From JAEHDI01 sp035455185 (GTDB taxonomy: Bacteria; Acidobacteriota; Terriglobia; Bryobacterales; Bryobacteraceae): DNA of 14,530 nucleotides. The notes beneath the pieces were generated by a model, which worked only from the letters and a program-made list of their open reading frames with translations, did no database searches and was not told the origin of the DNA. The DNA is taken from assembly GCA_035455185.1 (NCBI GenBank), contig DATIFQ010000199.1, positions 1-14,530 of the forward strand, read 5' to 3'. This document shows, one piece after another, positions 1 to 6,021 of this stretch. Position numbers and translations under genes: made by a program. Every line of letters begins with the position of its first letter. Position 1 is the first letter of the stretch.

Positions 1-124
1 ACGGGCTGGCTATCGAAACTCGTAAAAGACCGTTTCGTCTTCCTGGAAATCAGATACAGCTACCCGAAGTCAAGATCGCGCCGGTTCGGTATCATCAGCA
101 GTCAGGAGGCCAGACTCACACGCC

Positions 125-559
125 ATGAAGGAACAGAACTACACCAACCACCGGCAGTACGTTTTCATGTACCACGTCGTGTTGTTCGGGCTGATCGTGC
201 TGACGCTCATCGGCTCGTTCGTGAACCTGTACAAGTCCATTGGTGACCACCAGCGGCTCTATAGCGCATCACTGATCGTAGTGATGAACATCTGTCTCCT
301 CTTGCTGTTCTTCCTGGCGCGGGTCTTCGCGCTGAAGGCGCAGGACCGGGCGATCCGGGCGGAAGAGAACCTCCGGCACTTCGTGCTGACCGGCAGGCCG
401 CTGGACAGACGGTTGACGATCCGGCAGGTTATCGGATTGCGGTTTGCGGCGGACGAAGAATTCGCGGAACTGGCCAAGCGCGCGGTCACAGAGAGCCTGT
501 CGGAAGACGCGATCAAGCGCGCCGTGAAGAGCTGGCGCGCCGACACGCACCGGGTGTAA
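125..559 (+). CDS. DUF6526 family small membrane protein
   Basis: This 144-residue protein opens with a motif EQNYxNHRQY typical of DUF6526 proteins, a family of unknown function common in Acidobacteriota and Bacteroidota. Two hydrophobic helices lie at about residues 16-36 and 48-68, separated by a short polar turn. The C-terminal half (about 70-144) is charged and probably cytoplasmic, with several Arg/Glu-rich helices. The ATG at 125 is the only good start. A GGAGG lies at 105-109, but its 15-base spacing is longer than ideal. The gene converges on the PLP-enzyme gene, leaving only 6 bp between the stop codons, so no terminator fits there. No function can be assigned beyond a two-helix membrane protein. 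Family assignment is from recognition of the N-terminal motif and topology. Confidence 0.85.
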   Translation: MKEQNYTNHRQYVFMYHVVLFGLIVLTLIGSFVNLYKSIGDHQRLYSASLIVVMNICLLLLFFLARVFALKAQDRAIRAEENLRHFVLTGRPLDRRLTIRQVIGLRFAADEEFAELAKRAVTESLSEDAIKRAVKSWRADTHRV

Positions 560-565
560 ACGGTG

Positions 566-2116
566 TCAGGAAGTTCGCACGGCGGTCCAGCGCGCCTTGG
601 GGAACTCACCAAGGAGAAGCTCGCCCTCCATTCGACCACTGGAGAGCGTTCCCTCGAAGACATAGACCAACTGTGACTCCTCGTAGGGAAGTACGCTCCG
701 CAGGCGGACCTGGTCCCCTTGGACGGTGCCTTTGACGTCACCCCGCAACCGCGACCCGGTGTGCCTTCCGGTGACCTCGTCTCCCCGAGCCTCGAGGTCG
801 AGCGTGTGGCGTGCCTCGCCACGAAGATACCGGATGCTCACGTCCCAGCGGCCCGAGATGTCGCTCGCGGCCGGTTTCGGTACCGACGTTTTCGGGGAAG
901 GGGCTGAGTGGAGCAACTGAAACAGCCGATTCGCGACAATCCTGTAGTCGCCTGGTCTCATCGCGACAGGGCGCAGAACGAAAGAATGTCCCTCACCCTC
1001 GGCGTGCGTAAGGATCGCCGGCTCGCCTTTGAGCAGCAGATCGTGCAGCTCACCGGCGGTGAGGCCGATGCTTGCGGGATCCCACCCAATCTCAAGAATA
1101 GGGAAAGGACCGCCGCGCGACGGAGGCAGCACGCGGGTGGAGACGCCGTCAACGGCCTTGAGCCGGCTCGCGATGTGAGCGTACCAAGATTCCCACTCTT
1201 TGTACTCCGTCTCCCGGTTACGGCGGCTCACCCAGGATTCCACTGCCGTCACCATGCCGACGATCTCTTCCTTGCTGACCTTCATCATGCGGCCGAAAGC
1301 GTGGTGCGGCGAGCTGTTGGCGTACGCGGCGCGAACGAGATCCTCGCGGCCGAGGAGCAGTCCGGCGGTTTGGGGACCGCGAAGGATTTTGCCGCCCGAG
1401 TAAGCGACGAGGTCGGCGCCATCGGCGATGTAGGGATTCGGGACGATGAGGTAGTCCGCCGCGGCGTCGACGAGAACGGGAACTCCGGCCTGGTGCGCGA
1501 TCTCCGACACTTCCTTGAGCGGCAGGCTGACGTTCTCGAAGCGGTTGCCGAGCACCAGGGCCATCGCGGTACGGGGACCGATGGCGGCACGCATCTGTTC
1601 GGGTGAATCGACTTCAACGAAACGGACGCCGACGGCGCGGACAGCGTGAAAGTACTCGTTCCGCGACGATCGAGGGAGAATGACTTCGCTCTTGAGACCG
1701 GCCGTGTCGGGAAGCTGCTTCATTCGCTCGGGGTCCGCCCCGGCGACGCACGCGGCGGTGGCATGGCTCAAGGCCGCGGCTGCGCCGGACGAGACCATCG
1801 CCCATGGCACACGGAGCAGTTGTGAGATGCGCCTGCCGGCGGCCTCCATCAATTCGTCGAGGTTGACGTGGTAGTGGGACGCCTGTTCGATCGCCTCGAT
1901 CACCTCAGGAAGCAGACGCGAACCGCCGTTGATGGTGTAAGTGGCGGTGCAGTTGATAAACGGCTGGACGCCGAGGCGGGTGTAGACATCGGGCGCCGGC
2001 TCCTTCCCGGCAGCGGGCGCCGCGCCCATCAGTCCCGCTGTGGCTGCGATGCCGCTCCCGCGGAACAGCTCACGGCGGGAAACCGGCCGGCGATACGTGG
2101 ACGGCTTCGTTTTCAT
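566..2116 (-). CDS. Tat-exported SelA/DgaE-like PLP-dependent enzyme with lipocalin-like C-terminal domain
   Basis: This 516-residue protein starts with a twin-arginine signal (SRRELFRG at 13-20, then a hydrophobic stretch ending in an Ala-rich region near 37). Residues about 43-400 form a fold-type I PLP domain resembling SelA and D-glucosaminate-6-phosphate ammonia lyase (DgaE). Seen motifs are YTRLGVQPFIN (45-55), the SSGAAAAL phosphate-binding loop (109-116), Asp217 in VDAAADY (216-222, pyridine nitrogen) and SGGKILRGPQ (240-249), where Lys243 should form the Schiff base. After a Pro/Ser-rich linker (404-418), residues 419-514 form a beta-rich lipocalin-like module (SGRWDVSI ... GTVQGDQVRLRS). 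It is probably a lyase or deaminase of an amino acid or amino sugar acid outside the cytoplasm; true selenocysteine synthase is unlikely because that enzyme is cytoplasmic. It is the last gene after sulfatase and RidA. A GGGGGAG ribosome site lies 8 bases upstream of the ATG. Substrate unknown. Confidence 0.85.
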   Translation of the reverse strand: MKTKPSTYRRPVSRRELFRGSGIAATAGLMGAAPAAGKEPAPDVYTRLGVQPFINCTATYTINGGSRLLPEVIEAIEQASHYHVNLDELMEAAGRRISQLLRVPWAMVSSGAAAALSHATAACVAGADPERMKQLPDTAGLKSEVILPRSSRNEYFHAVRAVGVRFVEVDSPEQMRAAIGPRTAMALVLGNRFENVSLPLKEVSEIAHQAGVPVLVDAAADYLIVPNPYIADGADLVAYSGGKILRGPQTAGLLLGREDLVRAAYANSSPHHAFGRMMKVSKEEIVGMVTAVESWVSRRNRETEYKEWESWYAHIASRLKAVDGVSTRVLPPSRGGPFPILEIGWDPASIGLTAGELHDLLLKGEPAILTHAEGEGHSFVLRPVAMRPGDYRIVANRLFQLLHSAPSPKTSVPKPAASDISGRWDVSIRYLRGEARHTLDLEARGDEVTGRHTGSRLRGDVKGTVQGDQVRLRSVLPYEESQLVYVFEGTLSSGRMEGELLLGEFPKARWTAVRTS

Positions 2117-2169
2117 AGTCCGGACTCCCCCGGAATGTCATCGCACCGCGCGGAGGCGGCAAGGAGTCC

Positions 2170-2619
2170 CTATGGGACCCAGGCGATGAGCTCGATTTCG
2201 ACGCGGGTGGCCGAATCGGGAAACTCGACACCGAAGGCCGAGCGGGCCGGCGCGCCTTTCTTGAAGTACTCGGCGTAGGCCTCGTTGAAGGCGGGTTTCT
2301 CGGTTTTCACGTCGGCCAGGAACGCGGTCACTTTGATCACGTTTTCGAGCGACGAGCCCATGGCTTCGAGATTCTTCTTATGGGCGTCGAGGGTACGGCG
2401 CGTCTGTTCCTTGACGTCGCCGCCGAACGCCAGCGGGTCTTTTTGCGCTTCAGGGCGGACGCCGGTCAGACCGGAACTGAAGTAGAGGTTGCCGACCCTG
2501 TACCCGCCGGGAGCCTTGATGCGGCCTTCCGGGGCGGCGGCATTCGCCATCGCCGCCATGGCGCCGCCGGTTCCGAGACCCGCGGCCGAGCGCAGAAATG
2601 TGCGTCTGTTCTTCGTCAC
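2170..2619 (-). CDS. Tat-exported RidA family (YjgF/YER057c/UK114) enamine/imine deaminase
   Basis: This 149-residue protein has a Tat signal (KNRRTFLRS at 3-11, cleavage probably near Ala29) followed by a complete RidA domain at about 35-149. The substrate-carboxylate-binding arginine of RidA (Arg105 in E. coli) is present as Arg126 in PARSAFGVEF, and the catalytic-site glutamate corresponds to Glu141 in RVEIELIAW. It should therefore be an active imine deaminase and not a Rid subgroup lacking Arg. RidA proteins hydrolyse reactive enamines/imines such as 2-aminoacrylate released by PLP enzymes. The start is GTG at 2619, preceded by AGGAGG (2630-2635) with a 10-base spacer. It lies 73 bp after the sulfatase and 53 bp before the PLP enzyme, so it is very likely co-transcribed. 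Export of a RidA is unusual; the neighbour it probably serves carries the same type of signal. Confidence 0.9.
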   Translation of the reverse strand: MTKNRRTFLRSAAGLGTGGAMAAMANAAAPEGRIKAPGGYRVGNLYFSSGLTGVRPEAQKDPLAFGGDVKEQTRRTLDAHKKNLEAMGSSLENVIKVTAFLADVKTEKPAFNEAYAEYFKKGAPARSAFGVEFPDSATRVEIELIAWVP

Positions 2620-2692
2620 GTGGATAGTGCCTCCTAGTTGACCTCGCTGAACAACATACGCCGATAGAGATTCCTGCGCAACCTCGTGGGAA

Positions 2693-4120
2693 TCACGCCA
2701 TCGGCCGGCTGTAACCCTGCCGGCGGTATCTCTCTAGCAGAGCGCTGAGTTCCTCGACCTTTTCGGGATGTTGTTGGTAGAGGTTGCGATCCTCGTGGGG
2801 ATCGCCAGCCAGGTTGTACAACTCGCCCGCGGGCTCACCGGGTCCGGGCTCGATCCGGTCGGGTTTGGTGAAGCCGCCGGAACCGCGGCCAAGCACCAGT
2901 TTCCACGAGCCTGAGCGGATGCTGAAAAGCCCCTGCCCGGAGTGGCTGACAATGGCGTGGCGAATCGGCCGGTTCGCCTTTCCGAGGAGCGCAGGGAGCA
3001 TGTTGTAGCTGTCCTCAGCGTCGTCGCGGCCAAGCGTACGGCCGGTAACGGCGGCGAATGTCGCGAACAGGTCGGTCAGGCAAAGCGTCTGGCTGCTGAG
3101 GGAGCCGGCCCGGATGTGGCGCGGCCAGAGGGCGACGAACGGCACGCGATGACCTGCTTCTTGGATGTCTGACTTCTGGCCCCGCCACGGCCGGTTCGCA
3201 CGGTGCCCGCCGGAGGCCTGGATGTCCGGCTCGGACCACGGCGCGCCGTTGTCGCTAGTGAAGATGAAGAGCGTGTCGCGTGCTACGCCTCGGCGGGAGA
3301 TCGTCTCGATCAACTGCCCGGTCGAGGCGTCCACCTGCGCGACGAAGTCCCCGTACTGGCCCGCTTTGGATTTTCCACGCCATGCCGCGGCCGGCACCCA
3401 CGGCGTATGCGGCGCTGTGAAGGGCACGTAGGCGAAGAACGGCTGCAGGGATTCGCGGACAAAGCGGACGGCGCGCTCGGTGATCTTCGGCAGGACCTCG
3501 TCCATGCGGAAGCCGGGGGCAATCGCTCCGCCGCGCCAGAAGGGGCCGCGAGGCGAGGCGCCGCTGTCGGAGATAGTGGAGGTTGGCTGTTCGACCGCCC
3601 GGCGGCCGTCGATGTAGAGATAGGGCGGCATGTCCAGCGAAGCGGGGATGCCGAAGAACTCGTCGAAGCCGTAATCGAGCGGGCTGGGGCGGAGTTCCCG
3701 CGAGTAGTCCGCCGGCTCTCGGGTTCCGAGGCCGAGGTGCCACTTTCCGAAGCAGCCGGTGCGGTAACCGGAGCGCTTGAGCAGAGAGGTGAGTGTCTCG
3801 CGGCCGTCTTCGATGAGCGCCGGCGACGTCCCGTGAAAGACTCCGTGGGTGAGGCGCGTTCTCCACGCGTAGCGCCCGGTCATCAGGCCGTAGCGGGTGG
3901 GTGTGCAGACGGCGGAGGGCGAGTGGGCGTCGGTGAAGCGGACGCCGTCGGAGGCCAGCCGGTCGATGTGAGGCGTGCGAATCCGGGATTCGTCGTTGTA
4001 GCAAGCGATATCGCCGTAGCCGAGATCGTCGCAGAGGACGACGACGATATTCGGTTTCTCCGCCGGCTCGGCAGCGGCGATGGCTGCGGGGAGCGATAGG
4101 AAGGTGCGCCGGGTCAGCAT
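2693..4120 (-). CDS. Tat-exported type I sulfatase (formylglycine-dependent, arylsulfatase A-like)
   Basis: This 475-residue protein hydrolyses a sulfate ester. The Tat signal is at the start (LTRRTFLSLPAAIAAAEPA). The sulfatase domain opens with NIVVVLCDDLGYGD (24-37, metal ligands Asp31/Asp32). The maturation motif is CTPTR (72-76), where Cys72 (codon TGC) should be oxidised to formylglycine. FGKWHLG and FTSDNGAPW supply further active-site and calcium ligands, and a short basic C-terminus ends the protein. I chose the ATG at 4120 because it places the twin-arginine motif at the N-terminus; a TTG at 4159 would add 13 residues ahead of it. The Shine-Dalgarno is weak. It is the first protein gene after selC (48 bp away, no terminator seen) and heads the sulfatase-RidA-PLP enzyme run. 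The sulfated substrate cannot be read from sequence; a glycan or small aryl sulfate is possible. The modifying enzyme is not in the window. Confidence 0.93.
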   Translation of the reverse strand: MLTRRTFLSLPAAIAAAEPAEKPNIVVVLCDDLGYGDIACYNDESRIRTPHIDRLASDGVRFTDAHSPSAVCTPTRYGLMTGRYAWRTRLTHGVFHGTSPALIEDGRETLTSLLKRSGYRTGCFGKWHLGLGTREPADYSRELRPSPLDYGFDEFFGIPASLDMPPYLYIDGRRAVEQPTSTISDSGASPRGPFWRGGAIAPGFRMDEVLPKITERAVRFVRESLQPFFAYVPFTAPHTPWVPAAAWRGKSKAGQYGDFVAQVDASTGQLIETISRRGVARDTLFIFTSDNGAPWSEPDIQASGGHRANRPWRGQKSDIQEAGHRVPFVALWPRHIRAGSLSSQTLCLTDLFATFAAVTGRTLGRDDAEDSYNMLPALLGKANRPIRHAIVSHSGQGLFSIRSGSWKLVLGRGSGGFTKPDRIEPGPGEPAGELYNLAGDPHEDRNLYQQHPEKVEELSALLERYRRQGYSRPMA

Positions 4121-4168
4121 GATGGCTTCAGGATTACCGCATCGTGAGGTGGGCCGCAACGCACGGAA

Positions 4169-4265
4169 TGGCGGAAGCTAGTGGGAGTCGAACCCACCCG
4201 CGGCGCGGTCAGCGTCGCACGCTGGTTTTGAAGACCAGGCCCAGCACCGGCCAAGATTAGCTTCC
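4169..4265 (-). tRNA. selC: tRNA-Sec (anticodon UCA), with encoded CCA
   Basis: On the minus strand this 97-nt segment folds as a bacterial selenocysteine tRNA. The acceptor stem is 8 bp (GGAAGCTA at 4265-4258 with TAGCTTCC at 4180-4173) followed by G and an encoded CCA (4171-4169). The anticodon arm is CTGGT-CTTCAAA-ACCAG, with anticodon TCA at 4231-4229, which reads UGA. The T arm is GTGGG-TTCGACT-CCCAC. Between anticodon and T arms is a long GC-rich variable arm of about 24 nt. The 8 + 5 bp acceptor/T-stem layout and a D arm opening with TTGGCCGGT are typical of bacterial tRNA-Sec. SelB, SelA and SelD are not in the window. The tRNA implies that the organism makes at least one selenoprotein, and none of the genes here shows an in-frame UGA. 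Confidence 0.95.
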
Positions 4266-4271
4266 ACGGCG

Positions 4272-4277
4272 ATTCTA
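4272..4277 (-). promoter_or_regulatory. Probable extended -10 element of selC
   Basis: Reading on the minus strand, TGTTAGAAT places a TAGAAT hexamer at 4277-4272 with a TG one base upstream, an extended -10 element. It ends 6 bases before the first base of the tRNA (4265), so transcription would begin at or next to the mature 5' end. No convincing -35 hexamer is visible at 16-18 bp spacing. Confidence 0.5.
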
Positions 4278-4575
4278 ACAGAAGCGTCTCGTGAGCAGTG
4301 CCGCGGGCGGTTCCCAGCAGGCCGAGGACGAACCGTTACCCCTCTGGCTTTCCTGCTCATATTCAGGTAAAACAGAAGCAGATGGATTTGTTTTCGGAAA
4401 ATCTGTGGAAAAGGCTGCCACGCAAAAAGGGAGTTGTTGGTCTGCAATGACTTTTTCGTTCGGACGGCCGGACGAAACACAGGGCGGATTTCCACGACCT
4501 AACCGCCAGAAACGGGGCGGGTAATTTTTCGCTATACCGGAGGCGGGCTGCCGGTTAATCTGGAGCGGTTGTCGA
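4278..4575. other. Divergent intergenic region between selC and dnaB, no gene seen
   Basis: About 300 bp separate the selC promoter and the dnaB start. Short open frames on both strands show no recognisable protein and poor ribosome sites. The stretch from about 4370 to 4450 is locally A/T- and purine-rich (runs such as GGAAAATCTGTGGAAAAGG) and includes TGTGGAAAA at 4404-4412, one base from a reverse-strand DnaA box (TGTGGATAA). A weak -10-like TATACC lies at 4533-4538 ahead of dnaB. I see no strong hairpin with a T tract. Confidence 0.5.
4533..4538 (+). promoter_or_regulatory. Weak candidate -10 box for dnaB
   Basis: TATACC at 4533-4538 lies after an AATTTTT stretch, 38 bases ahead of the dnaB ATG, and would give a leader of about 30 nt containing GGAG (4562-4565). 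No matching -35 hexamer is evident, so this is only a positional suggestion. Confidence 0.3.
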
Positions 4576-5946
4576 ATGGCCACCACCGATCTCGCACTGC
4601 AAAAGGGACTTCCTGCAAATACTGACGCGGAGCGTTTCGTCCTAGGTTCGATCCTGCTCGATGACGCTGCCTACGTCCAGGTTGCATCAGCGCTCGACGC
4701 GAGTGACTTCAGCCTCGAGAAGCACCGGCGCATTTTCCTGCGGATGGCCGAGCTTCACGAGCACGGTGAGAAGATCGATCGGGTTACGGTTGCCAACGAG
4801 CTGATCAAGCACAACCAGCTCGAATCCTGCGACGGTTTGGGATACCTCGTCTCTCTCGATGACGGGCTGCCGCAGATCTACAACCTGGACAGCTACGTCC
4901 GGATCGTAAAGGACAAGTCGCTGCTGAGGCGGCTGATCTTCACGTCTCAGAAACTGATCGACCGCTGCATGATGGGCGACGAGGAACCCACGGAAATCCT
5001 CGCCAGCGCCGAGGAAACCCTTCTCAAACTCGGCGAGACGACCACGAAGGTGGGCCTGGCCACGCCCGCCGAGGTCATCGAGGGTTACGAAGGCGGGCTG
5101 AACACGTTCCTCGATCCGGGTAAGCGCATCCGCGGATTGAGCACCGGATTCAAGAAATTCGACGAGATGACTGGCGGATTGCACCCCGGTGAGCTAATCA
5201 TTCTCGCCGGACGGCCCTCGATGGGAAAAACCGCACTGGCATTGAACATCGCCCAGCACGCAGCGGTCAAGCTCGGCAAAACCGTTGCGGTGTTCTCGCT
5301 TGAGATGTCCAATGAGTCGCTGCTCACGAGACTTCTGTGCGCCGGAGCCCGGGTCGACAGCCATCGATTCCGGCTCGGATACCTTGATGGCGATGAGCGC
5401 CGGCGCCTCCAGGCCGCCGCAATGGAACTGGTGGAGGCGCCGCTTTTCATCGATGACACTTCGGGAAGCAACCTCATTGACATGCATGCCAAGCTCAGGC
5501 GCCTGAAGGCCGAACGGCAGCTTGATCTAGTGGTGGTGGATTATCTCCAGCTAATGAGCGGCCGTGGACGGTTCGACAGCCGCGTGCAGGAAATCAGCTC
5601 GCTGTCGCGCGGCCTGAAGCTGCTCTCCAAGGAATTGGAGGTGCCGATGCTCGTGCTTTCCCAGTTGAGCCGCGCACCGGAGACACGACCTGGCGATCAC
5701 CGCCCCCAGCTCAGCGACCTCCGCGAATCCGGATCCATCGAGCAGGATGCCGATGTCGTCGCGTTCATCTTCCGCGAAGAAGTCTATAAGCAGGATCGGG
5801 AAGATCTGCGGGGTGCAGCGGAACTGTTGCTCTCCAAGCAGAGAAACGGCCCGACGGGAAAGATCCAGCTTGTCTTTCTGCACAACCTGACCAAGTTCGA
5901 GAACCGCCTCACCGACTTGGGCGAGGAACCGGCGCCGGAAGAGTAA
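4576..5946 (+). CDS. dnaB: Replicative DNA helicase DnaB
   Basis: This 456-residue protein is the hexameric 5'-3' helicase that unwinds DNA at the replication fork and interacts with primase and the loader. Residues about 10-110 form the N-terminal helical domain (NTDAERFVLGSILLD is the typical opening). A linker helix lies near 140-185, followed by the RecA-like motor domain. The motor domain carries Walker A AGRPSMGKT (211-219), the glutamate-containing H1a region SLEMSNESL (241-249), Walker B LVVVDYLQL (318-326), the LSQLSRAPE motif (361-369), DLRESGSIEQDAD (381-393) and KQRNGPTG (421-428) with the arginine-finger region. Length is normal and no intein interrupts it. GGAG at 4562-4565 precedes the ATG by 10 bases. 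The neighbours are not replication genes (selC divergently upstream, a sugar transporter 75 bp downstream), so it probably stands as its own transcription unit. Confidence 0.97.
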   Translation: MATTDLALQKGLPANTDAERFVLGSILLDDAAYVQVASALDASDFSLEKHRRIFLRMAELHEHGEKIDRVTVANELIKHNQLESCDGLGYLVSLDDGLPQIYNLDSYVRIVKDKSLLRRLIFTSQKLIDRCMMGDEEPTEILASAEETLLKLGETTTKVGLATPAEVIEGYEGGLNTFLDPGKRIRGLSTGFKKFDEMTGGLHPGELIILAGRPSMGKTALALNIAQHAAVKLGKTVAVFSLEMSNESLLTRLLCAGARVDSHRFRLGYLDGDERRRLQAAAMELVEAPLFIDDTSGSNLIDMHAKLRRLKAERQLDLVVVDYLQLMSGRGRFDSRVQEISSLSRGLKLLSKELEVPMLVLSQLSRAPETRPGDHRPQLSDLRESGSIEQDADVVAFIFREEVYKQDREDLRGAAELLLSKQRNGPTGKIQLVFLHNLTKFENRLTDLGEEPAPEE

Positions 5947-6021
5947 CGTCCCGCGATCGTACGTGTCCGGCGCCCTCGACGGATCACGCGACAGGCCACT
6001 CATTGTAAACTGTCGTTTCCT

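Noticed and set aside
1..244. Frame 1 open from the window edge to 244, and a frame 3 end at 128 that touches the DUF6526 ATG
   Set aside because: Neither translated tail is recognisable. Frame 1 would overlap DUF6526 by 120 bp and frame 3 has weak third-position GC. A partial upstream gene cannot be excluded, but I cannot support one.
908..1606. Open frame of 232 codons on the + strand inside the PLP-enzyme gene
   Set aside because: It is antisense to a clearly homologous, intact coding region; it has no ribosome site and no recognisable domain. GC-rich genes often leave the opposite strand open.
3203..4099. Open frame of 298 codons on the + strand opposite the sulfatase
   Set aside because: It mirrors the sulfatase codons, is rich in Gly, Ala, Arg and Val as expected of an antisense shadow, and shows no domain. 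The sulfatase motifs fix the true strand.
2693..4120. Possible selenocysteine in the sulfatase active site, given the neighbouring selC
   Set aside because: The catalytic position in CTPTR is encoded by TGC, and the reading frame has no internal UGA.
4169..4265. selC as the attachment site of an integrated island
   Set aside because: selC is a known integration hotspot, but no integrase gene and no direct repeat of the tRNA 3' end were seen downstream, and the neighbouring genes share the style of the rest of the window.
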